Source of the DNA: Xylocopilactobacillus apis
GTDB taxonomy: Bacteria; Bacillota; Bacilli; Lactobacillales; Lactobacillaceae
DNA: 64,000 nt
Reading direction: 5' to 3'
NCBI RefSeq assembly: GCF_033095965.1
Contig: NZ_AP026801.1
Coordinates: 372,001 to 436,000 of the forward strand
Part shown: positions 28,950 to 38,230 of the stretch, in pieces
How positions within the stretch are numbered: the stretch's first letter is position 1
How the letters are laid out: every line of letters starts with the position of its first letter
Made by a program: the position numbers and the translations under genes
The notes under the pieces: model-generated
Database searches by the model: none
Seen by the model: the letters and a program-made list of their open reading frames with translations, nothing else
What the model was told of the DNA's origin: nothing

Positions 28950-30310
28950 TATTTGTCCTCCGTAAAAAAGTTTTGATAAATTTGGGCTACTGCTTTAGGA
29001 GCATCGGCTTGTTTAGTTCCTAACATGATTGAAATTCGAGAAGCCCCTTGATTAATCATATGAATTGCAATATTTTTTTGGGCTAAAGGTTCAACAATCT
29101 TCTTAAGGACGCCAATTTTGTTCCGCATACCTTCGCCAACAACCATAATAATCGCATAATCATCAATCCATTCTAAATGGTCTGGTTTAAGGGTTTGTTT
29201 AATTTCTTCACACATTTTTTCTTTCAACTCATCAGTGAATTGATCTTTGTCGAAAATAACTGTTAAATCGTCAATTCCAGAGGGCATATGTTCATATGAA
29301 ATATGATATTTATAAAAAATTTCCAAAAGTTTAAGAGTAAAACCAGTTTCTTTGTTCAACATGTAACGATGCAGATAAATTGCTGCAAAATGGTTAGAAC
29401 TAGCGACCCCCGTAATTGTATATTGCGGTTTAAAATCTTTTTCTGGTACTACAAGAGTTCCCGGAAAATCAGGGTGATTAGTGTTTTTTACATTAATTGG
29501 GATTTTAGCTTCAATGGTGGGGATCAATGCTTCATCGTGAAATACTGAAAATCCTGTATATGATAGTTCTCGTAGTTCCCGGTAGGTCATTGATTTAATT
29601 GGAACGGGATTAGCAACCAACTTAGGATTTACAGCATAAACCGCATTAACGTCGGTAAAATTTTCGTAAATATCAGCAGCTAAACCTTTAGCCATAATTG
29701 CCCCGGTTATATCTGATCCACCTCTTGAAAAAGTAGCAATTTCGTTATTTTCGGTGATCCCATAAAACCCTGGAACGACTAATATTTCTTCGCGATTTTG
29801 CCAATCAGTCAAATTGGAATAGGTCTGCGGAAGAACGTGGGCATTATGCGGATCGTTGGTGACAATTAAACCTGCTTCTTTGGGATCCAGAAATTGACTG
29901 GGCATTCCTTTTTTCTGCAAAATTGTTGTTAATAATTGGGCGTTTAACTTTTCTCCATGAGCCTTAAAAGAAGCAACTAAAAAATCAGAACTGGAAAATT
30001 GCTGACCTGAAAGATTGAGCAGTTCTTGTTTTAAAGGTTGTAAAAGTTCGGCTGGAATCTGAAAATAATCACCAATTTCTTGATATCGCTGCCAAATATC
30101 TTCGGTGATTTTAGCCGTTTCTTTTTGAGCTAAAACGGCTTTGGCATATTTAATTAACAAATCGGTTACTTTGATATCATCTTCGAAACGTTTGCCCGGA
30201 GCAGAAGTGATAACAACTTTTCGACTTGGATCGGCCTGTAAAATTTTAATTACTTTTTGAAGCTGGGAGCCGGATGCTAATGAACTTCCCCCAAATTTAA
30301 CAACTTTCAT
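28949..30310 (-). CDS. lysC: Aspartate kinase
   Basis: Phosphorylates aspartate, the entry step to lysine, threonine, methionine and diaminopimelate. It opens with the kinase motif VVKFGGSSLASG and has FSRGGSDITGA in the aspartate-binding part. Two C-terminal ACT domains (about 300-450, including VVGEGMRNKIGVL) provide allosteric control. The 453-aa length matches monofunctional lysine-sensitive aspartokinase III-like enzymes. It is preceded on its own strand by a lysine riboswitch with terminator, so lysine should repress it. Confidence 0.95.
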   Translation of the reverse strand: MKVVKFGGSSLASGSQLQKVIKILQADPSRKVVITSAPGKRFEDDIKVTDLLIKYAKAVLAQKETAKITEDIWQRYQEIGDYFQIPAELLQPLKQELLNLSGQQFSSSDFLVASFKAHGEKLNAQLLTTILQKKGMPSQFLDPKEAGLIVTNDPHNAHVLPQTYSNLTDWQNREEILVVPGFYGITENNEIATFSRGGSDITGAIMAKGLAADIYENFTDVNAVYAVNPKLVANPVPIKSMTYRELRELSYTGFSVFHDEALIPTIEAKIPINVKNTNHPDFPGTLVVPEKDFKPQYTITGVASSNHFAAIYLHRYMLNKETGFTLKLLEIFYKYHISYEHMPSGIDDLTVIFDKDQFTDELKEKMCEEIKQTLKPDHLEWIDDYAIIMVVGEGMRNKIGVLKKIVEPLAQKNIAIHMINQGASRISIMLGTKQADAPKAVAQIYQNFFTEDK

Positions 30311-30355
30311 ATTTAACCCCTTAGATTAATTAATTGAAGCCGCCTTTTTTGCTAT

Positions 30356-30384
30356 TAAAAATACCCTCTCTTTCGAAAGGGTAC
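30356..30384 (-). terminator. Riboswitch-controlled terminator before lysC
   Basis: Read on the minus strand, the stem TACCCTTT / AGAGGGTA with a short loop is followed by TTTTTAAT. It lies between the aptamer and the lysC start and is the likely OFF structure when lysine binds. Confidence 0.85.
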
Positions 30385-30406
30385 TTGAGTTTTCGCTAAA
30401 CTAAAC

Positions 30407-30501
30407 TGACGAAAGCGCTCCGCAAATATTTTGCGACAGTCTGTAATTTGTTCAATTACAGCCCAGCTAATTAATCTTCGCAACGATTAACGCTTCGGCA
30501 G
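30407..30501. repeat. Left arm of 95-bp perfect inverted repeat
   Basis: This stretch is the exact reverse complement of 30889-30983, the 3' parts of the two lysine aptamers. A further 23-bp exact match pairs 30562-30584 with 30806-30828, covering the transcription start region and the first aptamer strand. Between these blocks the aptamers differ freely. Confidence 0.95.
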
Positions 30502-30575
30502 TTTTCCCTTTCACCCCGGTCATCGCCTTTGCGAAAGCTTACGGGGATACTCTTGTTAACTGCAACCTCTTCGAT
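30408..30575 (-). promoter_or_regulatory. Lysine riboswitch (L box) controlling lysC-dapF
   Basis: On the minus strand the conserved lysine aptamer blocks appear in order: CGAAGAGGTTGC, an AGAGTA-like segment, GAAAGGGAAAACTGCCGAAG, GCTGGGCTGT and ACTGTCGC...GCGGAG. It sits between its own promoter and a terminator upstream of lysC, as expected for transcriptional control by lysine. Confidence 0.93.
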
Positions 30576-30582
30576 AACAAGA

Positions 30583-30611
30583 ATGATATTATTAAATAAA
30601 TTTGAAATCAA
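30583..30611 (-). promoter_or_regulatory. Promoter for lysC riboswitch transcript
   Basis: On the minus strand: -35 TTGATT (30606-30611), 17-base spacer, -10 TATCAT (30583-30588). Transcription would start just before the aptamer. The geometry is the same as the opposite promoter. Confidence 0.72.
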
Positions 30612-30778
30612 GTGTTTTATTTTGAATTTGATTAATATTTTATGCAAAGCGTTAATTCAAGGTTTTAAAAAGTTTGCTTTTAAGAAAATAAAAATGTGCA
30701 GAACTTTAAAAGATTTTTTATTTGTTACGTCAAGTTTTTGTCTTTGAGGAAAAAAATTTTAACAGTTTTGAAAAAAGC
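30612..30778. other. AT-rich spacer between divergent lysine promoters
   Basis: About 165 bases of very AT-rich sequence between the two -35 boxes. I see no convincing gene, operator or repeat in it. A 72-codon open frame at 30529-30747 overlaps the aptamer and has no RBS. Confidence 0.6.
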
Positions 30779-30807
30779 TTGATTTAATGACTAAATAATA
30801 ATATGAT
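30779..30807 (+). promoter_or_regulatory. Promoter for lysA riboswitch transcript
   Basis: -35 TTGATT (30779-30784), 17-base spacer, -10 TATGAT (30802-30807), placing the start at about 30813, at the edge of the aptamer. Confidence 0.75.
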
Positions 30808-30814
30808 TCTTGTT

Positions 30815-30983
30815 ATCGAAGAGGTTGCGGCCAACATGATTAACGATGGGAGCTTACGCAAGAGCGTTGAACATCGTGAAAGGGGAGGCTGCCGAAGCGT
30901 TAATCGTTGCGAAGATTAATTAGCTGGGCTGTAATTGAACAAATTACAGACTGTCGCAAAATATTTGCGGAGCGCTTTCGTCA
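30815..30983 (+). promoter_or_regulatory. Lysine riboswitch (L box) controlling the lysA-asd operon
   Basis: The conserved lysine aptamer signatures appear in order: CGAAGAGGTTGCGGCC, GAAAGGGGAGGCTGCCGAAG, GCTGGGCTGT, GACTGTCGC and GCGGAGCGC. Each distal arm has strong self-complementarity. It precedes lysA and a terminator, so lysine binding should switch the seven-gene operon off. Confidence 0.95.
30889..30983. repeat. Right arm of 95-bp perfect inverted repeat
   Basis: Exact reverse complement of 30407-30501. It covers the conserved 3' half of the lysA aptamer. Confidence 0.95.
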
Positions 30984-31024
30984 AGTTAATACAAGAAGAT
31001 TAATTTAGTTTAACGAAAATACGA

Positions 31025-31066
31025 AGACTCTTTCGATTGCGTAAGCAGTAAAAAGGGTCTTTTTTA
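31025..31066 (+). terminator. Riboswitch-controlled terminator before lysA
   Basis: Stem AGACTCTTT / AAAGGGTCT (one G-U pair) with a small inner hairpin and a T-run. The bases just before it (ACGAAAATACGAAG) can pair with the 3' strand of the aptamer's closing helix, a plausible antiterminator. Confidence 0.85.
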
Positions 31067-31082
31067 GTAGGGAGAAGCTTTA

Positions 31083-32393
31083 ATGCAGGATGAAAATTAT
31101 ACTGTCAATGAAAAAGGACATTTAACAATTGGTGGAGTTGATGCTCTTGATCTAGCTGCTCAATTTAAAACACCGCTCGTAGTTTATGATGTTTCTCAAA
31201 TTAAAAAGCAAATTCGAGCCTTTCAATTGGCTTTTGAAAAAAGAAATGTTAATGCTGTTGTCAGCTATGCTAGTAAAGCATTTAGTGCAATTGCAATTTA
31301 TCAAGTTGTTAATCAGATGAATGCCCATATTGATGTTGTATCAGGTGGAGAATTGTATACGGCAATCAAAGCCAATTTTCCGATGAAAAACGTTAGTTTT
31401 CATGGCAATAATAAATCAGTTGAAGAACTGGAAATGGCTGTTGAAAATAAGGTTGGGGTAATCGTTGTTGATAACTTTTATGAAATTGACTTATTAAGTC
31501 AAATTTTGAAATTCCGCTCTGAAAAAATAAAAGTGATGCTTAGGCTCACCCCTAACGTGAGTGCCCACACTCATGAATATATTCAAACCGGTCAAGCAGA
31601 TAGTAAATTTGGTTTTGATGTAAAATCAAATCAAGCTTCTGAAGCGTTGAGAATGGTTTTGGAAAATCCCCAAATGGAATTAATTGGTTTTCACGCTCAT
31701 ATCGGCTCCCAGATTTCAGCAGTAGAAGGCTTTAAGATGGAAGTGCAAAACTTAATGAAAATTGTTCATAAATGGTCGCAAGATTTTCATTATCAGCCGC
31801 AAGTTTTAAATTTAGGCGGCGGTTTTGGAATTCGCTATACCGAGCTTGATCAAGTGTTAGCACCAGAAATATTTGTAAACGCAATTGTGGATGAATTAAT
31901 TGATCAATGCAATAAGTATCAGTTAAAACAACCGGCAGTTTGGATTGAACCGGGGCGTTCAATCGTTGGTCCAGCAGGATATAGCTTGTATACGATTGGT
32001 TCCCGCAAAGAGATCCCAGATCTAAAGTCCTATCTAACAGTTGATGGAGGAATGGGAGATAATATTAGACCAGCTTTATATCAAGCAAAATACGAAGCAG
32101 TTTTGGCTAATAACCCAAAAGCTCCGATTAAAGAAACCGTTCATATTGCAGGGCGTTATTGTGAATCAGGCGATATTTTAATTGATGAACAAAGCCTGCC
32201 GGAAACAAAGCCCGGTGACGTGTTGGCAATTCTAGCTACTGGAGCATACGGCTATAGCATGGCTTCAAATTATAATCGAGTTCCACGGCCTGCTGTCGTG
32301 TTTGTTGAAAATGGAAAAGCACAGTTAGTAATTAAACGTGAAACATATGATGATTTAACAAGCCGAGATTGTGAATATCAAAAGGAGAACTAA
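31083..32393 (+). CDS. lysA: Diaminopimelate decarboxylase
   Basis: PLP enzyme that makes lysine from meso-diaminopimelate. The PLP lysine is Lys65 in [15 protein letters not shown] binds the phosphate, and RYCESGD supplies the active-site cysteine from the partner subunit. The 436-aa length is standard. First gene of the rightward lysine operon, with a GGGAG site just beyond the riboswitch terminator. Confidence 0.97.
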   Translation: MQDENYTVNEKGHLTIGGVDALDLAAQFKTPLVVYDVSQIKKQIRAFQLAFEKRNVNAVVSYASKAFSAIAIYQVVNQMNAHIDVVSGGELYTAIKANFPMKNVSFHGNNKSVEELEMAVENKVGVIVVDNFYEIDLLSQILKFRSEKIKVMLRLTPNVSAHTHEYIQTGQADSKFGFDVKSNQASEALRMVLENPQMELIGFHAHIGSQISAVEGFKMEVQNLMKIVHKWSQDFHYQPQVLNLGGGFGIRYTELDQVLAPEIFVNAIVDELIDQCNKYQLKQPAVWIEPGRSIVGPAGYSLYTIGSRKEIPDLKSYLTVDGGMGDNIRPALYQAKYEAVLANNPKAPIKETVHIAGRYCESGDILIDEQSLPETKPGDVLAILATGAYGYSMASNYNRVPRPAVVFVENGKAQLVIKRETYDDLTSRDCEYQKEN

Positions 32394-32395
32394 TA

Positions 32396-33106
32396 ATGAA
32401 AGATTTATCTGCAGAAGAAATTATTAAATTTATCGGGAATGCGAAGAAGACAACACCTGTTAAAGTTTATGTTAAAGGTGACTTAGTTAATCTTAAATGG
32501 CCAGAATCGGTAAAAACTTTTATCGAAAATAAAACTGGAGTTGTTTTTGGCGATTGGGAAGATTTAGAACCATTTATAGAGCAGCACCAATCTGAAATTA
32601 AAGACTACAAAATCGAAAACATTGCTCGTAACTCAGCGGTTCCTTTGCTTGATTTAAAAAATATTAATGCCCGAATTGAACCAGGAGCTTTGATTCGTGA
32701 TCAGGTAACGATTGGTGACAATGCAGTAATCATGATGGGGGCGGTAATTAATATCGGTGCCAAGGTCGGAAACGGTGCCATGATTGATATGAATGCCGTT
32801 CTTGGCGGAAGGGCCATTGTCGGGGATAATGCCCACGTTGGAGCAGGGGCGGTAATTGCGGGAGTGATTGAGCCAGCTTCGGCTAAGCCTGTAAAAATTG
32901 GAGAAAAAGTTCTGATTGGAGCTAATGCGGTAGTTTTAGAAGGAGTTGAAATTGGAGCCGGGGCAGTAGTTGCAGCCGGTGCTGTTGTAACAGAAGACGT
33001 CAAACCTAAAACAGTAGTTGCGGGAGTCCCAGCACGGGTGATTAAAGAAATTGATCAAAAAACCACCAGTAAAACTGGCATTGAAACTGATCTCAGAAAG
33101 CTGTAA
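32396..33106 (+). CDS. dapH: Tetrahydrodipicolinate N-acetyltransferase
   Basis: Acetylates tetrahydrodipicolinate in the acetylase branch of the DAP pathway. The N-terminal DapH-specific domain ([20 protein letters not shown]) is followed from about residue 90 by a left-handed beta-helix of hexapeptide repeats ([20 protein letters not shown]). The 236-aa length is typical. Two bases after lysA. The acetyl branch agrees with dapL and patA downstream. Confidence 0.96.
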   Translation: MKDLSAEEIIKFIGNAKKTTPVKVYVKGDLVNLKWPESVKTFIENKTGVVFGDWEDLEPFIEQHQSEIKDYKIENIARNSAVPLLDLKNINARIEPGALIRDQVTIGDNAVIMMGAVINIGAKVGNGAMIDMNAVLGGRAIVGDNAHVGAGAVIAGVIEPASAKPVKIGEKVLIGANAVVLEGVEIGAGAVVAAGAVVTEDVKPKTVVAGVPARVIKEIDQKTTSKTGIETDLRKL

Positions 33107-33111
33107 CAACG

Positions 33112-34269
33112 ATGTTAAATTCAGATCAATTAATTGAAATTCGAAGGGATTTACACCAGATTCCAGAGTTAGCGCTTAAAGAAAACGAAACTCATTGCTA
33201 TCTTAAAAAGATCATTGCTCAAATGGATCAAACTAATTTAGAAATCAAGACTTCTCCTGATCTTCAAACAGCTTTATTAGTAAGAGTTAAAGGGAGTGAT
33301 CCCAATAAAACAATTGGCTATCGAACAGATATTGATGCGCTGCCGGTAAATGAACAAACGGGTTTATCGTTTGCTTCTAAAAATTCAGGGGTAATGCATG
33401 CCTGCGGTCACGATTTTCATATGACAGTGGCGTTAGGAATTTTGAGCTACTACAGTGAAAATCAACCCAAAGATAATTTGCTTTTCTTTTTTCAGCCAGC
33501 AGAAGAAAGTGAAAATGGCGGAAAATTAGCTTACGAGCAAGGACTTTTAACTGATGATTGGCTGCCGGATGAAATCTATGCAATTCATGTGACACCAGAT
33601 TTGCCCGCAGGAACGATCGGATGCCGCATGGGTACTTTATTTGCTGGGACGACCGAAGTTAATATTGATTTAAGGGGAAAAGGAGGACACGCAGCCTATC
33701 CGCAGGCTGCTAATGATATGGTGGTAGCAGCTGCTGAAATGATTGGTCAGATTCAAACGATTGTATCCCGCAGTATTAACCCAATTGAAGGCGGGGTAAT
33801 AACAATTGGCAAAATTTCAGCCGGAACAATTCGGAACGTTATTGCAGGAAGTGCCCATATGGAAGGTACAATTCGTGGTCTTACTCAGAAAATGATTTTG
33901 TTAATCGATCAGCGAATTCAAGAAGTTGGTGCAGGGATTGCCAAAAGTTTCAATGCCGAGGTTACTGTTGAGCTGAATCAGGGTGGTTATCTGCCAGTTG
34001 AAAATGATCCTGTTTTGACTAAAGAATTAATCACCTATATGCAGGAGAATTCAGAGATTCAATATGAAGAAACTGAACCCGCGATGACGGGTGAAGATTT
34101 TGGTTATCTGTTATCAAAAATTCCGGGGACGATGTGCTGGTTAGGCGTTGAGGATGATTCTCAGCTGCATTCAGCAACTTTTAACCCGCAAGAAAGTGCG
34201 ATTTACGCAGGAGTTAAGGCTTTTATTGGTTATTTTAATAAACGAATGAAGGCAGGAAAGAAGAATTAG
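33112..34269 (+). CDS. dapL: N-acetyldiaminopimelate deacetylase
   Basis: M20 metallopeptidase-like deacetylase that frees LL-diaminopimelate from its N-acetyl form. Metal-site motif MHACGHDFHM (about 95-104), PAEESENGGK, and a later GEDFGYLL and HSATFNP. The 385-aa length fits. RBS is weak, so translation may be coupled to dapH. Symbol usage for this enzyme varies between databases. Confidence 0.92.
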   Translation: MLNSDQLIEIRRDLHQIPELALKENETHCYLKKIIAQMDQTNLEIKTSPDLQTALLVRVKGSDPNKTIGYRTDIDALPVNEQTGLSFASKNSGVMHACGHDFHMTVALGILSYYSENQPKDNLLFFFQPAEESENGGKLAYEQGLLTDDWLPDEIYAIHVTPDLPAGTIGCRMGTLFAGTTEVNIDLRGKGGHAAYPQAANDMVVAAAEMIGQIQTIVSRSINPIEGGVITIGKISAGTIRNVIAGSAHMEGTIRGLTQKMILLIDQRIQEVGAGIAKSFNAEVTVELNQGGYLPVENDPVLTKELITYMQENSEIQYEETEPAMTGEDFGYLLSKIPGTMCWLGVEDDSQLHSATFNPQESAIYAGVKAFIGYFNKRMKAGKKN

Positions 34270-35166
34270 ATGAATAATTTTAAAGATGCAGATATTATCA
34301 CCGCAATTATCACGCCGTTTAAGGAAAATGGTGAGATTGATTATCAAGGTTTAGAAGAACTGACGGAGCATTTGCTTGAAACTGGCAGCCGCGGTTTCGT
34401 CATCGGCGGGACGACAGGTGAAGGCGCAACGCTCACGCATGATGAAAAAATTGAACTTTTTAAGCAGTTTGCTGAGATGATTCATGGACGAGTTCCGGTT
34501 ATTGCAGGCACAGGAAGTAATAATACAGCTCAAACAATTGAATTCACGAATGAAGTCAGCTCAATTAAAGGCATTGATATGGCATTAATAGTCGCACCAT
34601 ATTACAATAAGCCAAATCAAAGAGGCATCAAGGCTCATTTTAAAGCCATTACTGATAACTGTGATTTACCTTTGATGATTTATAATATTCCGGGTCGCAC
34701 GGGAATTACAATTTCTAATGAAACAATCATTGAAATGGCAAAAAATCCCAAAATCAAGGGAGTTAAACAGTGCACATCATTAGAAGACCTAGCCATGATT
34801 ATTGAAGAAACTGACGATGATTTTTTGACTTATACGGGTGAAGATCCGCAGTCACTTGCAGCTAAAACGATTGGCGCGGCCGGAGTAATTTCTGTTGCCA
34901 GCCATATTTATGGAAAAACAATGCGTGAAATGTATGATGCTTTAGCTCAAGGCAAGATTGCCAAAGCCGGCAAACTGCAAAGAATGTTAATCCCTAAAAT
35001 GCAGGGCTTATTCCTTTATCCTTCACCTTCACCAGTAAAAGCGATCTTAAATGCGCAAGGATATGCCAGTGGAGCATGTCGCCTGCCGATTGTAGATTTG
35101 GATTCTTCTGAGAAAGAAAAATTAGCGCAGGTATTAGGTGTAACAGATTTAGGAGTTAAAGAATGA
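34270..35166 (+). CDS. dapA: 4-hydroxy-tetrahydrodipicolinate synthase
   Basis: Condenses aspartate semialdehyde with pyruvate, the first committed step to DAP. GGTTGEGATL is the substrate-binding loop, YNIPGRTG holds the catalytic Tyr (138), and the Schiff-base lysine lies in GVKQCTS (Lys166). Length 298 aa. It starts right after dapL and overlaps dapB by 4 bases. Confidence 0.97.
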   Translation: MNNFKDADIITAIITPFKENGEIDYQGLEELTEHLLETGSRGFVIGGTTGEGATLTHDEKIELFKQFAEMIHGRVPVIAGTGSNNTAQTIEFTNEVSSIKGIDMALIVAPYYNKPNQRGIKAHFKAITDNCDLPLMIYNIPGRTGITISNETIIEMAKNPKIKGVKQCTSLEDLAMIIEETDDDFLTYTGEDPQSLAAKTIGAAGVISVASHIYGKTMREMYDALAQGKIAKAGKLQRMLIPKMQGLFLYPSPSPVKAILNAQGYASGACRLPIVDLDSSEKEKLAQVLGVTDLGVKE

Positions 35167-35924
35167 AAAAAATCATTATTGCCGGAATCACCGGTTCGAT
35201 GGGGAAGCAAACGGAGAAGTTAGTATCAAGCTTAAAGGACTGTGAGCTGGTAGGTGCATTTGCTCCTCATTTAGATGACAATTTAGATCTGCCTGCAGGG
35301 ACTAAACTTTTTAGTGATTTAAAAGATTGTGATATCGAAGCAGACATTTGGATTGATTTTACAGTCCCCAGCGCCGTATTTGAAAACACTAAATTTGCGA
35401 TTGAGCATAAGATGCGTCCCATTATTGGCACTAGCGGATTAGATGATAGTCAAATTTCTGAATTGCAAAATCTAGCAGCTATTAATGGTATTGGCGGGAT
35501 TATTGCCCCTAATTTCGGTTTATCAGCGGTCTTATTGATGAAATTTGTTAAAGAAGCTGCTAAATATTTTCCAGATGCTGAAGTTATTGAAATGCATCAT
35601 GCAGATAAGTTAGATGCCCCGTCAGGGACTGCAATTAAGACCGCTCAGATAATTGCCGAAAGCCGTAACCCAGAAGATATAACTGAAAAAACTTTAGAAC
35701 AAAATCCTGCCCGGGGAGCAGATTATGAAGGAATTAAAATTCATTCAGTTCGTTTACCCGGATACGTTGCGCATGAACAGGTCCTTTTTGGCGGTCCCGG
35801 TGAAGCTTTAACAATTAGACAGGATTCCTTTGACCGATCTTCTTTCATGCAGGGAGTTAAAGTAGCAATTGAGCAGGTTATGAATTTAACGAAGCTTATT
35901 GTTGGATTAGAAAAAATATTATAA
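35163..35924 (+). CDS. dapB: 4-hydroxy-tetrahydrodipicolinate reductase
   Basis: Reduces the DapA product to tetrahydrodipicolinate. N-terminal nucleotide site IIAGITGSMGKQTEKLV and the active-site motif EMHHADKLDAPSGTA are present. Length 253 aa is normal. ATGA overlap with dapA. Confidence 0.97.
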   Translation: MKKIIIAGITGSMGKQTEKLVSSLKDCELVGAFAPHLDDNLDLPAGTKLFSDLKDCDIEADIWIDFTVPSAVFENTKFAIEHKMRPIIGTSGLDDSQISELQNLAAINGIGGIIAPNFGLSAVLLMKFVKEAAKYFPDAEVIEMHHADKLDAPSGTAIKTAQIIAESRNPEDITEKTLEQNPARGADYEGIKIHSVRLPGYVAHEQVLFGGPGEALTIRQDSFDRSSFMQGVKVAIEQVMNLTKLIVGLEKIL

Positions 35925-35938
35925 AAGGTGGTGGAGAG

Positions 35939-37125
35939 ATGCCTCAATTAGCAAACGATTTATTAAAAATAGCACAATCAAATAATTTAAAAGAAATTCC
36001 GCCTTCGGGAATTAGAGCTTTCGATGTGAAAGTAAATGAGATCCCGGATGTTTTGAAACTGACACTTGGCGAACCCGATTTAAATACGCCGGAACATATT
36101 AAGCAGGCGGCAGTAGATAGTATTTTAAATAATGATTCTCATTATTCTTCGCAAGGGGGACGCCTGAACTACGTCTTGCAATCAGCCATTATTTAAAACG
36201 AACCGAAGGTTTGGACTATGATCCTGAAACCGAAATCGTGGTAACAATTGGGGCAACTGAAGCATTAACGGCAATAATGATGACATTTTTTAATCAGGGT
36301 GATGAAATAATTGTTCCAACACCTTCTTATGCTCTTTATTTTCCAATTATTCAGTTAACAAAAAGTAAAGTTGTTTCAATCAACACTTCAATGACTGATT
36401 TTGTTTTAACGCCAGAATCCTTAGAACAATCATTAAAAGAACACCCAAAGGCAAAAGTAATTATTTTAAATTATCCGACTAATCCGACTGGACGGGAATA
36501 TTCAGCCGATAATCTTCAAAAAATCGCAGAAATTATAAGAAAACACCACTTATACGTGATTTCAGATGAAATCTACAGTGAGTTAGTTTATGGCATGCCT
36601 CATACCTCAATTGCTCGTTATATTCCCGAACGCACGTTAGTTGTAAATGGACTCTCTAAGTCGCATGCGATGACAGGTTATCGGGTGGGCTACGTTGCAG
36701 GTCCTGCCGAACTTGTAAAATGGATTCTTGAAATGCATGCTTTTATGGTTACGGCACCTTCCAATCCAGCACAGGCAGCAGCCGTTGAAGCCTTAGAAAA
36801 CGGAGCAGACGACCCATTAGAATCACGAAAAATATATCAAAGACGGCGTGATTATCTTGTGAAGTCTTTAAATGAGATGGGACTTGAAACAGTCGAAAGT
36901 GATGGAGCATTTTATATGTTTGTCAAAATTCCTGCACAGTACGGACAAGATGACCAGGCTTTTGCGTGGGATCTAGCAAGTAAAGGAAAAGTTGCCGGAA
37001 TTCCAGGCAATTCATTTGGGGAAGGCGGCAAAAGATATATCAGATTCTCTTATGCAGCTAGTGATGAGACGCTTAAAGAAGCTATGAAACGAGTTAAAGA
37101 GTTCATGGCTAAGGAGATTAAATAG
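35939..37125 (+). pseudogene. patA: N-acetyl-LL-diaminopimelate aminotransferase, frameshifted
   Basis: A class I/II PLP aminotransferase, needed between dapH and dapL. The first frame (35939 on) reads MPQLANDLLKIAQSNNLKEI to HYSSQGG, then goes out of frame and stops at TAA near 36196. The second frame continues QGGTPELRLAISHYLKRTEG and runs to 37125 with the PLP-lysine region SKSHAMTGYR. The break is one missing base in the G-run 36155-36159 (five G; six would restore a 395-aa protein). Everything else is intact, including the RBS. It may be a sequencing slip, a true mutation, or a slippery tract. In-frame restoration by slippage is possible. Confidence 0.85.
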
Positions 37126-37127
37126 TA

Positions 37128-38180
37128 ATGAAAGAAGATTATGTAGTAGCTATTTTAGGGGCAACCGGAGCAGTAGGAAGTCGTTTAATGAGCGAACTTG
37201 CTTATTCCGAAATTCCTGTTAAAATTCTAAAGCTTTTGGCATCAAAACGTTCTGCGGGCAAGAAAATCAAATATCAAGATCAAGTTATTGAGGTCGAAGA
37301 AGCAAGACCAGAATCGTTTGAGGGTGTTGATTTAGTCTTATCTTCTGCCGGTGGCGACGTTTCAAAGCGTTTGCTGCCGGAAGCTGTAAAACGAGGGGCA
37401 GTTTGTGTGGATAACACTAGTGCTTTTCGAATGGATCCGACGGTTCCTTTAATAGTTCCCGGAGTTAATGACGAAGAACTTGTTCATCACAAGGGAATTA
37501 TTGCCAATCCCAATTGTTCGACGATCCAAATGGTCGCTGCTTTAAATCCGATTTATCAAAAGTACGGTTTAAAACAAATTATTGTTTCGACGTATCAAGC
37601 AGTATCAGGAGCAGGACAGTCAGCGTGGAATGAGATGCTTGATGAGGCTAAGGAGTACTTAGAAAACAAGCCGATGAAAGCCGAAATTCTCCCAACTAAA
37701 GGAGATCTTCACCACTATCCATTAGCATTTAACCTTCTGCCGCAGATTGACGTCTTTGAAGACGATGGCTACACGCATGAAGAATGGAAAATGATTCATG
37801 AAACGAAGAAAATTCTTTTAAACGACATGAATGCACCAGACCTTAAAGTAACGGCTACGTGCGTGAGAGTGCCAGTTGCAGTCGGTCACGGGGAATCAGT
37901 GTATTTCACGGTAAATGATTCAAAAGCAACGGTCGATGAAATACGTTCGTTGATGGCACAAACAAAGGGATTGGTTATTGAAGATGATCCTAAAGAACAA
38001 ATTTATCCGCAGCCCCTTAATGCCGAAGGTAAAAGAGAGACGTTCATCGGCAGAATTAGAGCTGACATAGAAAACCCGAGAGCATTTCAGATGTGGGTAG
38101 TGGCTGATAATTTGATGCGGGGAGCTGCCAGCAACACGGTAGAAATTGCAGCAAGTTTAGTTAAAAGAAATTTAATCTAA
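37128..38180 (+). CDS. asd: Aspartate-semialdehyde dehydrogenase
   Basis: Makes aspartate semialdehyde from aspartyl phosphate. Nucleotide motif ILGATGAVGSRL, active-site Cys130 in NPNCSTIQMVAAL, and late H-containing CVRVPVAVGHGESV. Length 350 aa. Last gene of the lysine operon, 2 bases after patA with an AAGGAG site. Confidence 0.97.
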   Translation: MKEDYVVAILGATGAVGSRLMSELAYSEIPVKILKLLASKRSAGKKIKYQDQVIEVEEARPESFEGVDLVLSSAGGDVSKRLLPEAVKRGAVCVDNTSAFRMDPTVPLIVPGVNDEELVHHKGIIANPNCSTIQMVAALNPIYQKYGLKQIIVSTYQAVSGAGQSAWNEMLDEAKEYLENKPMKAEILPTKGDLHHYPLAFNLLPQIDVFEDDGYTHEEWKMIHETKKILLNDMNAPDLKVTATCVRVPVAVGHGESVYFTVNDSKATVDEIRSLMAQTKGLVIEDDPKEQIYPQPLNAEGKRETFIGRIRADIENPRAFQMWVVADNLMRGAASNTVEIAASLVKRNLI

Positions 38181-38194
38181 AAGATATTGTTGAT

Positions 38195-38230
38195 AAAAAG
38201 ATCTGAAGGAAATCCTACAGACCTTTTTAT
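38195..38230. terminator. Terminator between asd and HAD gene
   Basis: Stem AAAAAGATCTG with CAGACCTTTTT (one mismatch), inner AGG/CCT, flanked by A and T runs so it can work in both directions. It overlaps the stop codon of the opposing HAD gene. Confidence 0.75.

Noticed and set aside
30529-30747. 72-codon open frame between the lysine promoters
   Set aside because: It runs out of the lysC aptamer on the opposite strand, has no RBS, and its product has no recognisable features; chance frame in AT-rich DNA.
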